Counted from the stretch's first letter, positions 27,030 through 37,104 are shown. The stretch is DNA of 64,000 nucleotides from Azonexus sp. (GCF_023150235.1 NZ_JAKLLH010000003.1:62001-126000), one strand, 5' to 3'. Numbers and translations: made by a program. The notes: generated by a model from the letters alone, not told the origin.

Positions 27030-28233
27030 GTTCCACCACTCCCTGCCCCGCCGGCATGGCCGGCAGGCTCATCACAAACTCGGCGCCCTCTCCGGGCTCC
27101 GAAACCGCCTCGATCAAACCACCGTGCGCCCTTGCCACACCAAGCGCTATCGCCAAACCCAAGCCGGTCCCCTGCCCCTTGGTCGTGAAAAAGGGCTCGA
27201 AAATGCGCAACAGCGCTTCCCTGGGAATGCCAGGACCATCATCCTTGACCGACAGAACCAGGAGATCACCCACCTGGGAAGCCGTCAGGAGTACGTGCCC
27301 GCCCCGCGCGCCAATTGCCTGCATGGCATTTTCAAGCAGGCTGACCAGCGCCCCGAGCAAGGCCTTGCGGCTACCGACCAAAATCGTGCCTTGACTACGG
27401 TCGACCGTGGAAAAACCGATATTTTGCCGGCGCATGAGGGGTTCGACGGTTTGCGCCGCTTCCTGCAGCAATTCACCGGCCGGAATCAGATCGCGCCCGA
27501 TGCTTTCGCCGCGGGCGAAGAGCAGAACATCCTGGATCAGGCGTTCCAGCCGGCGCAACTGCGTTCCGGCCTTGTCCGAGAACCTTGCCCGCGCATCGTC
27601 GGAAATCCCCGGCTGAGCGAGGTTGGCAGTATAGAGCAAGGCCGTCGCCAGCGGGGTTCGCAACTGGTGCGCCAAGGAAGCAGCCATTTCCCCCATGGCC
27701 GCCAGGCGCTGGCTACGCTCGAGTTCCGCCTTCATCCGGTGGGCGGCGGTGACATCGTGGATGAGCAGGATTTTGCCGCCAGTTGACGGCAGCATGCTTT
27801 CGGCAATCGAAACACGCCGCTCTCCGAACATCCATTCACCGACCGTAACAGTAGGTTCGAGGAAGGTGCTGACCACATCGCCCCAGTGACTGCCAACCAC
27901 CCCGGCGCCGAACATGGCCGCCGCCGCCGGGTTCAGCGCCGAAACGACCGCCCCGTACTCCAGCAGGACAACCCCGGCCGGCAAGGCATCGAGCAGGGAA
28001 GAAAGACGCTCCGAAAGCGCCTCCTTCTCACGGTACTGGCGGCGCAATTCGCCATTGGCCACGGCCAGTTCCTCGGTCAGGGAGCTGACCTTGGCCTGCA
28101 AGCCATCGTAAGCCTGTGTCAGCTCCTGCGAAACCTGGTTGAAAACCGCGAAGGCTTTCTGCAATTCCAGGGTGCGCTGATCGGGTCCGGCGGCTGCATC
28201 GCTCGCTTGCTTGACGGAGGAAGGTTCGGACAT
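27016..28233 (-). CDS. fleS: Flagellar sensor histidine kinase (FleS/FlrB type)
   Basis: The 405-residue soluble kinase has an N-terminal coiled coil (about 20-80) and a PAS-like domain (about 78-165). The dimerisation/phosphorylation helix has His189 (SLAHQLRTPLATALLY), and an HATPase domain carries VSLLENAMQAIGARGG, DDGPGIP and GTGLGLAIA. No membrane segment is visible, as in FleS/FlrB, which sense an assembly checkpoint inside the cell. It overlaps fleR by 14 bases. A near copy of the recurrent palindrome lies within it at 27394-27411. Confidence 0.93.
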   Translation of the reverse strand: MSEPSSVKQASDAAAGPDQRTLELQKAFAVFNQVSQELTQAYDGLQAKVSSLTEELAVANGELRRQYREKEALSERLSSLLDALPAGVVLLEYGAVVSALNPAAAAMFGAGVVGSHWGDVVSTFLEPTVTVGEWMFGERRVSIAESMLPSTGGKILLIHDVTAAHRMKAELERSQRLAAMGEMAASLAHQLRTPLATALLYTANLAQPGISDDARARFSDKAGTQLRRLERLIQDVLLFARGESIGRDLIPAGELLQEAAQTVEPLMRRQNIGFSTVDRSQGTILVGSRKALLGALVSLLENAMQAIGARGGHVLLTASQVGDLLVLSVKDDGPGIPREALLRIFEPFFTTKGQGTGLGLAIALGVARAHGGLIEAVSEPGEGAEFVMSLPAMPAGQGVVEHVGT

Positions 28234-28312
28234 TACAAAAAATAGGTCGAAATCCAGGGCGGATAATAGTAGATCATTCTCCCGGGCATTGCCCGACTAT
28301 CCTCCGCCAGCG

Positions 28313-28336
28313 GGGCCGGCAAGCGCTTGCCGGCCC
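28313..28336. repeat. Perfect 24-base palindrome between fleS and fliF
   Basis: GGGCCGGCAAGC is followed directly by its reverse complement. It sits in the middle of the divergent fleS/fliF control region, with no T run, so it is more likely a protein-binding site or a transcript hairpin than a terminator. Confidence 0.55.
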
Positions 28337-28434
28337 GCCCACCGCCAGCCATTTCCCTTTCCGCATCGACCGGACGCTCCGCCCCCGTCCGCGCTCCCCG
28401 ATTGCATGCGGAATGTGCCCGGGGGTGTTATCTG

Positions 28435-28440
28435 TATAAT
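28435..28440 (+). promoter_or_regulatory. Candidate -10 box for fliF operon
   Basis: A consensus TATAAT lies about 50 bases before the fliF start in an otherwise GC-rich gap. No good -35 hexamer is present at 16-18 bases and no sigma-54 motif was found, so any promoter here may need an activator. Confidence 0.35.
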
Positions 28441-28490
28441 CGGCGCTTGTTTCAATTTTCCCGCCCCAGAACCCTTCGCCAACGAGCCCG

Positions 28491-30242
28491 ATGGACGTAG
28501 CAACCGAGACCACCGCAGACGCTCCGCCGGAGCAGAATCAGCTCCAGCGCCTGCGTGAAGCCTTCAACCGGCTCGGCAACCAGCAAAAGATCATGCTGAT
28601 GGTGGCGCTGGCGGCGATCGTCACCCTGATCGTCGGCGCCATCCTCTGGAGCCGGCAGCCGGAGTGGAAGGTTCTTTTCTCGAACCTGGGCGAAAAGGAC
28701 GGCGGGGCCATCATCGCCATCCTCGAACAACAGAACATTCCCCATCGCTATGCCGACAACGGCTCGCTGATGATCCACGCCAGCCGCGTGCATGAAGTAC
28801 GCCTCAAGCTGGCCTCGCAGGGCTTGCCGCGCGGTGGCCTGGTCGGGTTCGAGCTGATGGAGAACCAGAAATTCGGCACCAGCCAGTTTGCCGAGCAGGT
28901 GAATTACCAGCGAGGGCTGGAAGGCGAACTGGCAAGGACCATCCAGTCGATTGCCGCGATCGAAAGCGCGCGGGTACATCTGGCCATGCCCAAACCCTCG
29001 GTTTTCGTCCGCGAGGATCAGAAACCGACGGCATCGATCATGCTCAACCTGCATCCCGGACGCAGCCTGGACCAGACGCAGATTGCCGGCATCAAACATC
29101 TGGTGGCCTCCAGCGTTCCCCAACTCACCGTGGCCAACGTCACCATCATCGACCAGAACGGGAGCCTCAATCAGCAGGTCAAGAGCAAGTTGATGGAGGC
29201 CGGTCTCGACCCGGTCCAGATTCAGTATGTGCGCGAGATTGAGGACGGTATCGTCAAGCGCATCGAGGAAATCCTGAAGCCGGTATTTGGCAGCGACAAT
29301 TTCAAGGTTCAGGTCGCGGCCGACCTCGATTTTTCCCAGAACGAGCAGACTGCCGAGACCTACCGACCCAACAGCGCCCCCGAAGCCAGCTCGATCCGCA
29401 GCCAGCAGAATAATGAAACCGCCGGGGTCAATTCCTTCACCGGCGGCGTGCCCGGCGCCCTGACCAACCAGCCACCGGTACCGGCCACCGCGCCGATCAC
29501 CCAGCCCCAGGTCGGCGGTGCACCGGCGCCGGCCGCGGGACGCCCGGGCGATCCGCAGGGCCGCATCGAGGTTGCCGGCATCAATGCGCCGGTCAACGCA
29601 CTGGGACAGCCGCTGAATGCAAGCAAGACCGCCACCATCAATTACGAGGTGGACAAGACCATACGCCATACCAAGCATGCGATTGGCAGCATTCGCCGCC
29701 TGACCACCGCCGTCGTCGTCAATCACCGCAAGGACGTGGATAAAGCCGGCAAGCCGCTGACCCGTGCGCTCAACGAGGCCGAGATCAAACAGGTGAGCGA
29801 CCTGGTACGCGAAGCGATGGGTTACAGCCGCGAACGCGGCGACAGCCTCTCGGTCGTCAGCGCGCCCTTCACCGAAAGCGAAAAAGCGGATGTCTCGCCG
29901 CCGCTCTGGAAGGACCCGGAAAACATTGCCTACCTGCGTGAAATCCTGAAATATCTCATCCTTGCCGGCATCATCTTTGCGCTTTACGCGAAAGTCATCA
30001 AACCGTCGCTGGATACGATGTTCCCACCGCCGCCGGAGCCGGAGGACGAGGCATCGCCGGAAGAAATCGCCGCCCGCATGCCGGGAATCGACGGCGTCGA
30101 GGGCGAGGAGGACGAGGACGGGACCGAAGTACGCATCGATCACTATGCAGTCAAGGTACAAAAGGCTCGCGATTTCGCACATGCCGACCCCAAGGCTGTA
30201 GCCAACATCATCAAGGACTGGATGGGCGTAAATGGCGGCTAG
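28491..30242 (+). CDS. fliF: Flagellar MS-ring protein FliF
   Basis: The 583-residue protein has two membrane spans (about 33-53 and 480-503) flanking periplasmic ring domains. Motifs include LFSNLGEKDGGAIIAIL, LPRGGLVGFELMENQKFGTSQF and the YQRGLEGELARTIQSI block. The cytoplasmic C terminus is acidic and binds FliG. It forms the MS ring around the export gate. It heads the fliFGHIJ run, and its 3' end overlaps fliG by 11 bases. Confidence 0.97.
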   Translation: MDVATETTADAPPEQNQLQRLREAFNRLGNQQKIMLMVALAAIVTLIVGAILWSRQPEWKVLFSNLGEKDGGAIIAILEQQNIPHRYADNGSLMIHASRVHEVRLKLASQGLPRGGLVGFELMENQKFGTSQFAEQVNYQRGLEGELARTIQSIAAIESARVHLAMPKPSVFVREDQKPTASIMLNLHPGRSLDQTQIAGIKHLVASSVPQLTVANVTIIDQNGSLNQQVKSKLMEAGLDPVQIQYVREIEDGIVKRIEEILKPVFGSDNFKVQVAADLDFSQNEQTAETYRPNSAPEASSIRSQQNNETAGVNSFTGGVPGALTNQPPVPATAPITQPQVGGAPAPAAGRPGDPQGRIEVAGINAPVNALGQPLNASKTATINYEVDKTIRHTKHAIGSIRRLTTAVVVNHRKDVDKAGKPLTRALNEAEIKQVSDLVREAMGYSRERGDSLSVVSAPFTESEKADVSPPLWKDPENIAYLREILKYLILAGIIFALYAKVIKPSLDTMFPPPPEPEDEASPEEIAARMPGIDGVEGEEDEDGTEVRIDHYAVKVQKARDFAHADPKAVANIIKDWMGVNGG

Positions 30243-31242
30243 CAATAATCCGGAAGAAGGCCTGGAGAAAAGTGCGATGCTGCTCATCGCACTCGGCGAG
30301 GAGGGCGCGGCGGAAGTGCTGAAAAATCTCGGCCCGCGCGAGGTGCAGAAACTCGGCCATGCCATGGCCTCGCTGAAATCGGTACCACGGGCAACGATCG
30401 AGGCCGTCCTCGACGAATTCCACCAGATCGCCGGCGAGCAGTCGGCTGTCCACGTCGATACCGACAGTTACATCCGTTCGGTCCTGACCAAGGCTCTTGG
30501 TGACGACAAGGCATCGAACCTGATTTCGCGCATTCTCAACAGTAGCGAAACCTCGGGCATCGACAGCCTGAAGTGGATGGATGCCTCAACCGTTGCCGAC
30601 CTGATCAAGAACGAGCACCCGCAAATCATCGCCACCATCCTCGTTCACCTCGAACACGACCACGCCAGCGAGATACTGGCGCAGTTCACCGAGCGCCTGC
30701 GTAACGATGTCGTGTTGCGTATCGCAACGCTGGAAGGGATACAGCCCATCGCCCTGCGCGAATTGAACGAGGCCATGACACGAATCATGGCCGGCTCGAC
30801 CAACGTCAAGCGGGCAGCCATGGGCGGCGTCCGTACGGTTGCGGAAATCCTCAATTTCATCGGCACCGCCAACGAAACCTCGGTCATCGATGCCATCCGC
30901 GAGTACGACCCGGATCTGGCGCAGAAGATCATCGACGAAATGTTCGTTTTCGAGAACCTGATGGATATCGACGACCGCTCGATCCAGCTGATCCTGCGCG
31001 AAGTGCAATCCGATTCCCTGATTCTGGCACTCAAGGGCGCCTCTCCCGAGCTACGGGAAAAAGTCTTCAAGAACATGTCGCAACGTGCCGCCGAAATGCT
31101 GCGCGAAGACCTCGATTCGCGCGGACCGGTCCGTGTTTCTGAAGTCGAGGCCGAGCAGAAGGAAATTCTCAAGGTGGTTCGCCGCCTGGCCGACGAAGGA
31201 CAAATCGTACTCGGCGGCGCCGGTGGCGAGCAGATGCTGTAA
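30232..31242 (+). CDS. fliG: Flagellar motor switch protein FliG
   Basis: The 336-residue protein has all three FliG domains. NEHPQIIATILVHLEHDHAS is the middle-domain EHPQ motif. FVFENLMDIDDRSIQLILREV is the charged torque helix that faces the stator. It binds FliF through its N terminus and FliM through the middle domain. The ATG at 30232 lies within fliF. The length matches the usual family size of about 330. Confidence 0.97.
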   Translation: MAASNNPEEGLEKSAMLLIALGEEGAAEVLKNLGPREVQKLGHAMASLKSVPRATIEAVLDEFHQIAGEQSAVHVDTDSYIRSVLTKALGDDKASNLISRILNSSETSGIDSLKWMDASTVADLIKNEHPQIIATILVHLEHDHASEILAQFTERLRNDVVLRIATLEGIQPIALRELNEAMTRIMAGSTNVKRAAMGGVRTVAEILNFIGTANETSVIDAIREYDPDLAQKIIDEMFVFENLMDIDDRSIQLILREVQSDSLILALKGASPELREKVFKNMSQRAAEMLREDLDSRGPVRVSEVEAEQKEILKVVRRLADEGQIVLGGAGGEQML

Positions 31243-31249
31243 CCCCGCC

Positions 31250-31981
31250 GTGATCATTCCCAAGGAAAAACTGACTTCGTTCAAGCGCTGGCAGCTGGCC
31301 TCTTTCGACCGGCCCAGCGAAGCCGCGCCGGCAGAAGATATCCCGCCAGCCACCGAACCGCCCGAACCGGAAGCACCGCCTCCGTGTGTCGAAGAAGAAC
31401 CAGCCCCCCCTCCGCCCCCAAGCGCGGAAGAAATCCAGCAGCTCTACGAAGAAACCCGCGGTAATGCCCAAAGCCAAGGACATGCCGAAGGTTATGCGGC
31501 AGGCTACGCCGAGGGACAGGCGGCAGCCAAACAGGCGCAGGAGGCAAGTGCTGCCGCCCAGGGCGAACATTTTGCCGCCCTCCTGCAAAATCTGCGGCAG
31601 GCGCTCGCCGTACTGGAGCAGGAAGTCGCCGACGAATTGCTCGAAATGGCCTTGGTCGTTGCCGGGCAAGTCCTGCGGACGACGATCGCGGTCGATAAGG
31701 AGGCCTTGCTGCCCACCATCCGCGAGGCCATTGCCAGCCTGCCGGGCCACCATCCCCACCTGCAAGTGCACCTGCACCCGGATGATGCGGCAGTATTACG
31801 CCCGCTGATCGATGAACAACTTTCCCAAACCGGTGGTCATGTGGTCGACAACCCGGAGATTTCACCCGGCGGCTGCCGCATCACTTCGACCGCGGGTGAA
31901 ATCGATGCCAGCATCGAGACCCGCTGGCGCCGGGTACTCGAAGCCATCGGCACGGAACCGCAGGCATGGCTGAAGATCTGA
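31250..31981 (+). CDS. fliH: Flagellar assembly protein FliH
   Basis: The 243-residue protein starts with GTG eight bases after the fliG stop ([16 protein letters not shown]). A Pro/Glu-rich segment (about 25-65) precedes the FliH glycine-repeat coil [17 protein letters not shown] and a C-terminal domain with [12 protein letters not shown]. FliH forms a dimer that binds and restrains the ATPase FliI at the export apparatus. No ATG is in a sensible position; an upstream in-frame extension would lie inside fliG. It overlaps fliI by 16 bases. Confidence 0.92.
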   Translation: MIIPKEKLTSFKRWQLASFDRPSEAAPAEDIPPATEPPEPEAPPPCVEEEPAPPPPPSAEEIQQLYEETRGNAQSQGHAEGYAAGYAEGQAAAKQAQEASAAAQGEHFAALLQNLRQALAVLEQEVADELLEMALVVAGQVLRTTIAVDKEALLPTIREAIASLPGHHPHLQVHLHPDDAAVLRPLIDEQLSQTGGHVVDNPEISPGGCRITSTAGEIDASIETRWRRVLEAIGTEPQAWLKI

Positions 31982-33381
31982 ACCTGCTGCCTCACCACGA
32001 TCGCTGGCGCGATTTTCTGCGTCACTGCGCACAAGCGGCGGAGACCGCCCACCCGCTATGGCCGGTCGGCCGCCTGACCCGGATCAACGGCCTGGTGATG
32101 GAAGCGGCGGGACTCAAGCTCCCTCTCGGCAGCGCCTGCCTGGTCTATCCGCTCGGTGGCCACCCGGTGGAAGCGGAGGTCGTCGGATTTGCCGGAGAAA
32201 AACTATTCCTGATGCCGTCGGACGAGGTGTATGGGCTGGCCCCCGGCTCGAAAGTAGTGGCTTACGACAGCCCGGCACCACCGCCGCAGATCGACGGACC
32301 GGGTGGACTGCGGCGACGGGCAATCGATCGCGCCAAACAAGTTCCGGTCGGCGACGAACTCCTGGGCAGGGTAGTCGATGGCGTGGGCCGCCCCCTCGAC
32401 AACAAGGGCCCGCTGCACACCGAGCACAGCCGCTCGCTGCAGGCCAGACCGATCAATCCAATGGCCCGGGCTCCGATCGAGCAACCCCTCGATGTCGGCA
32501 TTCGTGCCATTAATGGCCTGTTGACCGTGGGACGCGGCCAGCGGATGGGTCTTTTTGCCGGCTCGGGCGTTGGCAAGTCGGTTCTGCTGGGGATGATGGC
32601 CCGCTACACCGAGGCGGAAATCATTGTCGTCGGCCTGATCGGCGAACGCGGCCGCGAGGTCAAGGAATTCATCGAACACATTCTCGGCGAAGAAGGAATA
32701 CGGCGAGCCGTCGTTGTCGCCGCCCCCGCCGACAATGGCCCCCTGATGCGCCTGCAAGGCGCGGCCTATGCGACGACGATAGCCGAATATTTCCGCGACC
32801 AGGGCAAGCAGGTGTTGTTGATCATGGATTCACTGACCCGCTACGCCATGGCGCAACGTGAAATCGCCCTCGCCATTGGTGAGCCGCCGGCCACGCGCGG
32901 CTACCCGCCCTCGGTATTCGCCAAACTGCCGGCCCTGGTCGAACGAACCGGCAACGGCCCGGAGGGTGGTGGATCGATTACCGCTTTCTACACCGTGCTC
33001 GCCGAAGGCGACGATCAGCAAGACCCGATTGCCGATTCTGCCCGCGCCATTCTCGACGGTCATATCGTGCTCTCCCGCACCCTGGCCGATTCCGGGCATT
33101 ACCCCGCCATCGATATCGAACAATCGATCAGCCGCGCAATGGTCAATTTGATCAGCCCGGCGCATCTCGACCTGATCCGCAAGTTCAAGGTCATGTTCTC
33201 GCGCTACCAACGCTCGCGTGACCTGATTTCCGTCGGAGCCTACGCGCCGGGATCCGATCCGGTACTCGATCAGGCGATCGGGCTCTATCCGAGAATGGAA
33301 GGCTTCCTGCAACAGAAATTGACGGAACAATCGGCCTTCCAAGCCACACTCGGCGACTTGCACGCCCTCTTCCAGGCGTAA
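31966..33381 (+). CDS. fliI: Flagellum-specific export ATPase FliI
   Basis: The 471-residue F1-beta-like ATPase has Walker A GSGVGKS (199-205, Lys204), [12 protein letters not shown], the Walker B strand [18 protein letters not shown] and [15 protein letters not shown]. It energises unfolding and release of export substrates. It starts inside the fliH 3' end and is followed three bases later by fliJ, the conserved order. Confidence 0.97.
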   Translation: MAEDLNLLPHHDRWRDFLRHCAQAAETAHPLWPVGRLTRINGLVMEAAGLKLPLGSACLVYPLGGHPVEAEVVGFAGEKLFLMPSDEVYGLAPGSKVVAYDSPAPPPQIDGPGGLRRRAIDRAKQVPVGDELLGRVVDGVGRPLDNKGPLHTEHSRSLQARPINPMARAPIEQPLDVGIRAINGLLTVGRGQRMGLFAGSGVGKSVLLGMMARYTEAEIIVVGLIGERGREVKEFIEHILGEEGIRRAVVVAAPADNGPLMRLQGAAYATTIAEYFRDQGKQVLLIMDSLTRYAMAQREIALAIGEPPATRGYPPSVFAKLPALVERTGNGPEGGGSITAFYTVLAEGDDQQDPIADSARAILDGHIVLSRTLADSGHYPAIDIEQSISRAMVNLISPAHLDLIRKFKVMFSRYQRSRDLISVGAYAPGSDPVLDQAIGLYPRMEGFLQQKLTEQSAFQATLGDLHALFQA

Positions 33382-33384
33382 CCC

Positions 33385-33831
33385 ATGGCCAACCCCTTTT
33401 CCCTGCAACCCCTGCTCGAAATCATGCAGGAACGAAGCGACGAGGCAACCCGCCGCCTCGGGCAATTGATTGCCGCCGAACAAAACCAGAAGAACCGGCT
33501 GCAACTACTGGAAAACTACCGCGCCGAATACGCGCAGAAAATGAACGATGCGGTACAAGCAGGGATCAGCCCCCTGCTACTGAACAACTACCGCGAGTTT
33601 CTCGGCCGCATCGACGAAGCCTTGGCGCAACAGCGGGAAACGCTGGCCCGCTCGGAGAACGACACGCGCAACGGGCAGGAACAGTGGCGTCAGCAGAACC
33701 GTCAGCTGAAAGCCATCGATACCCTGGCGCAACGCCACGACGCCCGTGAGCGCCACGCCGAAGGCCGGCGCGATCAGAAAACCCAGGACGAATTCTCGGC
33801 ACGCAAATACGCCAAGCGCGACGACGATTAG
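33385..33831 (+). CDS. fliJ: Flagellar export protein FliJ
   Basis: The 148-residue, almost wholly helical and charged protein forms the coiled-coil hairpin typical of FliJ (about 5-120), with a Lys/Asp-rich C-terminal tail. It acts as the central stalk of the FliI hexamer and links it to FlhA. Position immediately after fliI and size (E. coli FliJ is 147) support the call. It ends the fliFGHIJ run; fliK has a separate promoter. Confidence 0.92.
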   Translation: MANPFSLQPLLEIMQERSDEATRRLGQLIAAEQNQKNRLQLLENYRAEYAQKMNDAVQAGISPLLLNNYREFLGRIDEALAQQRETLARSENDTRNGQEQWRQQNRQLKAIDTLAQRHDARERHAEGRRDQKTQDEFSARKYAKRDDD

Positions 33832-33864
33832 CAAGCCCTCGGCAAACAAGCCCCTGCCGGCAAC

Positions 33865-33881
33865 AGGCATGAAATCTGCTT
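33865..33881 (+). promoter_or_regulatory. Sigma-54 promoter of the fliK-fliLMN unit
   Basis: AGGCATGAAATCTGCTT keeps GG-N10-GC and three further consensus bases. A transcript would begin near 33891, which excludes the in-frame ATG at 33883 as fliK start and supports ATG 33916. Confidence 0.6.
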
Positions 33882-33915
33882 CATGATGACAGCCTTATCT
33901 CATCCAGAGGTTTTC

Positions 33916-35031
33916 ATGAGCCTGACCATCGTTTCTTCCTCGCTCGCCGCGCTTGCCCCCTCCGTCGCCGGCTTGAGCAGCACAACCGACGGCACAGCCT
34001 CGGGCATGGATTTCTCGGCCTTGCTTTTCAATCAACTTGGAACGCTATCCTCGCTAGCGGGCAAACAGCTCGAAGAAGAAGGACAGGAGGCCGAAGCGTC
34101 ACAGAAGGAGCAAGGCAGCGCCGGCGACGCCCTGGCGCTGTTTCTCGGCAACCTGCAGCAGACACCGCTCCAGACACCGGCCAGCGCGCCGGCGGAAGAA
34201 AGCGCCGAATCCGGCGACAGCCTGCTGGCCACCAGCGCACAGGGAGGCGACGAGAACGAAAGCCTCGGGATGCACGATGCCGCCCTGGCGGGGCAGAACG
34301 GCAAGGCGGAAAAATCTGCCGCCCGTAGCCTCAACGATACGCTGAACGGCAAACCCGCCGGCAGCGGCCATACCGCGACGAACGATACCGCCGCCACGGT
34401 GCTTTCCGCCCCGGCGGGAGGAGAAAACAGCGGCGATCTCGTCGGCTCGACCAGTGCGGCAACGAGCTTTGCCGATTTGCTTGCCGCCAGGAGCGAGTCC
34501 GGCGGCGAGGCAATCGCCGCCCCTGCGCAAGCGCTCGCCGCTCAGCCGCACAAGCCCCAAGCCAGCGCCACCTCGCACAATGCCACTCCGGTGCAGACGC
34601 CACTGGGAAACCCGGGCTGGAATCAGGAATTCGGCGAAAAGCTGGTGTGGATGACAAAAAACGAACAACAGTCAGCCCAGATCAGCATCAATCCGCCACA
34701 ACTGGGGCCAATCCAGATTCACATCAACCTGAACGGCGACCAGGCCACGGCCAGTTTTGCCTCGCCTTTCGGAGAAGTCCGGCAAGCAATCGAGAGCGCC
34801 CTGCCCCAGCTCAAGGAAATGCTGGCTTCGGCGGGTATCGATCTGGGGCAGGCCAATGTTGGCGCCAATCTTGCCCAGCAGCAGCGCGAAGCCCCGCAGC
34901 AACAGGCGAAGGCAAGGCGCGATGGCGATGAAAACGCTATACTTCCCGCCACCAGCGACCATGCGGTCGGCGCAAGCCTTGCGCCCAGCCCGGTTGCCCG
35001 CGGTCGGGGCATGGTCGATTTATTTGCCTGA
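33916..35031 (+). CDS. fliK: Flagellar hook-length control protein FliK
   Basis: The 371-residue protein has a long Ala/Ser/Glu-rich N-terminal ruler region. The conserved C-terminal domain contains LVWMTKNEQQSAQISINP, PQLGPIQIHINLNGDQA and FGEVRQAIESALPQLKEML. FliK measures hook length and triggers the FlhB specificity switch. ATG 33916 has AGAGG upstream and lies downstream of the predicted sigma-54 start site, unlike the earlier ATG. A second FliK-like gene is at 23585. Confidence 0.94.
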   Translation: MSLTIVSSSLAALAPSVAGLSSTTDGTASGMDFSALLFNQLGTLSSLAGKQLEEEGQEAEASQKEQGSAGDALALFLGNLQQTPLQTPASAPAEESAESGDSLLATSAQGGDENESLGMHDAALAGQNGKAEKSAARSLNDTLNGKPAGSGHTATNDTAATVLSAPAGGENSGDLVGSTSAATSFADLLAARSESGGEAIAAPAQALAAQPHKPQASATSHNATPVQTPLGNPGWNQEFGEKLVWMTKNEQQSAQISINPPQLGPIQIHINLNGDQATASFASPFGEVRQAIESALPQLKEMLASAGIDLGQANVGANLAQQQREAPQQQAKARRDGDENAILPATSDHAVGASLAPSPVARGRGMVDLFA

Positions 35032-35058
35032 TTCACGATAGACAACGAAAGGTCAGCC

Positions 35059-35616
35059 ATGTCCAAGGACGCCAAGCCGGCAGAAGACGCGGAACAGCCG
35101 CCCAAGAAAAGCAAAAAACTGATCGTCATCATTGCCGTCGTCCTGGTCCTGCTGATCGCTGTCGCCGCCGCGGCCGTCGTCTTGATGAAGAAGAGCAGCC
35201 ACGACGAAGAGGAAGAAGTGGCTGAAGAAAAAGAGCCGCCCAAGAAGAAGGAAAAGAAAAAGGAGCCGGCGGCGCAGCCGGTATTCCTGCCGATGGAGGC
35301 CTTCATCGTCAACCTCATTCCGGAAAACAACGAACAGTATCTGCAAGTCACGCTGTCGCTGGAACTCGACGACCCGACCGCCGATGCCGCGCTCAAACCC
35401 CTGCTGCCCAAGGTTCGCAACAACATCATGCTGCACCTGTCGAGCAAGAAGGGCTCCGAGTTGCTCACCAAGGACGGCAAGGAGCGCCTGGCGGAAGACC
35501 TGCGCGACGAGATCAATTCGGTTCTCGAGCCGCCGCGCAAGAACAAGAAGGGCGAACTCATCCCGCCGGACGGTCCGGTCAAGGCCGTTCTCTTCACCTC
35601 CTTCATCATCCAGTAA
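35059..35616 (+). CDS. fliL: Flagellar basal body-associated protein FliL
   Basis: The 185-residue protein has one membrane span (about 20-43, LIVIIAVVLVLLIAVAAAA), a very charged Lys/Glu linker (about 46-75) and the periplasmic FliL domain (FLPMEAFIVNLIPEN and VLFTSFIIQ at the end). FliL surrounds the stator units and supports torque at high load. The ribosome site is GAAAGG. fliM follows after six bases. Confidence 0.95.
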   Translation: MSKDAKPAEDAEQPPKKSKKLIVIIAVVLVLLIAVAAAAVVLMKKSSHDEEEEVAEEKEPPKKKEKKKEPAAQPVFLPMEAFIVNLIPENNEQYLQVTLSLELDDPTADAALKPLLPKVRNNIMLHLSSKKGSELLTKDGKERLAEDLRDEINSVLEPPRKNKKGELIPPDGPVKAVLFTSFIIQ

Positions 35617-35622
35617 GGAGTC

Positions 35623-36645
35623 ATGGCAGGCGACTTTCTCTCCCAGGAAGAGGTCGACGCCCTACTCAAGGGCGTCACCGGGGAGACGGACGAACCGGAA
35701 GGCGGCGCTAGCGAAGACACCACCCTGCGGCCGTACAACATCGGCACGCAGGAGCGTATCGTCCGCGGCCGAATGCCGACCCTCGAACTGGTCAACGAGC
35801 GTTTTGCCCGCTACCTGCGCATCGGCATGTTCAACTACATGCACCGCAACACCGAAATCTCGGTGGGGCCGATCCGGGTGCAGAAATACAGTGAATTCAT
35901 CCGCAACCTGGTGGTGCCGACCAATCTCAATCTGGTCATGGCCAAACCCTTGCGCGGCACCAGCCTCTTCATTTTCGACCCCAACCTGGTTTTTCTGGTC
36001 GTCGACAACATGTTCGGCGGCGACGGCCGCTTCCATACCCGTGTCGAGGGGCGTGATTTCACCCCGACCGAACAGCGCATCATCCAGGGTTTGCTCAACG
36101 TCGTCTTCACCGAATACAGCCGCTCGTGGAAACCGGTTTATGAACTCAATTTCGAGTACATCCGCTCGGAAATGAACTCGCAGTTCGCGAATATCGCGAC
36201 CCCGTCGGAAATCGTGGTTTCGACCACCTTCACGCTGGAATTTGGCGGCGCCACCGCCGACATGCACATCTGTTTCCCCTACTCGATGCTCGAGCCGATC
36301 CGCGATCTGCTCTACAGCAGCATGCAGAGCGACCAGATGTCGTCGGACAAGCGCTGGATCAGCACCCTGCGCCGCCAGTTGCAGGATGCCGAGGTCGAAA
36401 TCGTGGCTTCACTGGCTTCGGGTAGAATCACCCTCGGTCAGATCCTGACGCTCAAACCCGGCGACGTGATTCCGATCCAGATTCCCGAGCGGCTGACGGC
36501 CCTGGTCGACAACGTGCCGCTGATGGAATGTTCCTACGGCCAGCAAAATGGTCAATACGCCTTGAAAGTCGAGAAATTCGTATCCTCCTCGACGGCAGAC
36601 GCCCCGGCGCCCGAGCCGATACAGGGAGAACAACAAAATGGCTGA
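35623..36645 (+). CDS. fliM: Flagellar motor switch protein FliM
   Basis: The 340-residue protein starts with the CheY-binding segment LSQEEVDALLKGV. The middle domain has RIVRGRMPTLELVNERFARYLR and the GGDGR loop, and the C-terminal SpoA domain follows. FliM is the main C-ring protein and receives CheY-P. It overlaps fliN by eight bases. Length is normal for the family. Confidence 0.97.
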   Translation: MAGDFLSQEEVDALLKGVTGETDEPEGGASEDTTLRPYNIGTQERIVRGRMPTLELVNERFARYLRIGMFNYMHRNTEISVGPIRVQKYSEFIRNLVVPTNLNLVMAKPLRGTSLFIFDPNLVFLVVDNMFGGDGRFHTRVEGRDFTPTEQRIIQGLLNVVFTEYSRSWKPVYELNFEYIRSEMNSQFANIATPSEIVVSTTFTLEFGGATADMHICFPYSMLEPIRDLLYSSMQSDQMSSDKRWISTLRRQLQDAEVEIVASLASGRITLGQILTLKPGDVIPIQIPERLTALVDNVPLMECSYGQQNGQYALKVEKFVSSSTADAPAPEPIQGEQQNG

Positions 36646-37078
36646 CGAACTGGAAAACCTTGGCGACGGTCTGCTCGACGCGGATCAGATCAGCGAAGAC
36701 GATTGGGCCGCGGCAATGGCCGAGCAGGTGTCGCAGGATGACAGTCCTCCGGCGGCACAAGCCGCCGCCGACATCTTCCCCTCCTTCTCGCCGCCGGCAG
36801 GCAACATCGGCATGCTCAACGAACTCGACATGATCCTGGACATTCCGGTCCAGATCACTGTCGAACTCGGCCGCACCAAGATCACGATCAAGAACTTGCT
36901 GCAGCTGGCGCACGGCTCGGTTGTCGAACTCGACGCCATGGCGGGCGAGCCGATGGATGTGCTGGTCAACGGCACCCTGATCGCCCAGGGCGAAGTCGTG
37001 GTGGTGAACGACAAGTTCGGCATCCGCCTGACCGACATCATCACCCCGGCGGAGCGCATGCGTAAGGTCAATCGCTGA
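36638..37078 (+). CDS. fliN: Flagellar motor switch protein FliN
   Basis: The 146-residue protein has an acidic N-terminal extension (about 1-60) and a C-terminal SpoA domain (ILDIPVQITVELGRTKI, GSVVELDAMAGEPMDVLVNG, GEVVVVNDKFGIRLTDI). It forms the bottom of the C ring and docks FliH-FliI. Its stop is followed by a strong palindromic terminator, unusual because fliO normally continues the operon. Confidence 0.96.
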   Translation: MADELENLGDGLLDADQISEDDWAAAMAEQVSQDDSPPAAQAAADIFPSFSPPAGNIGMLNELDMILDIPVQITVELGRTKITIKNLLQLAHGSVVELDAMAGEPMDVLVNGTLIAQGEVVVVNDKFGIRLTDIITPAERMRKVNR

Positions 37079-37104
37079 AGCCATTCAGCGGAAGAAACTC
37101 CGGC

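Noticed and set aside
28313-28336. The palindrome before fliF as a sigma-54 promoter
   Set aside because: GG-N10-GC occurs only as a by-product of the palindrome; the -12 box lacks the TTGC pattern.
33883-33915. Upstream ATG as start of fliK
   Set aside because: It lacks a ribosome site and would precede the start of transcription predicted from the sigma-54 promoter at 33865-33881.
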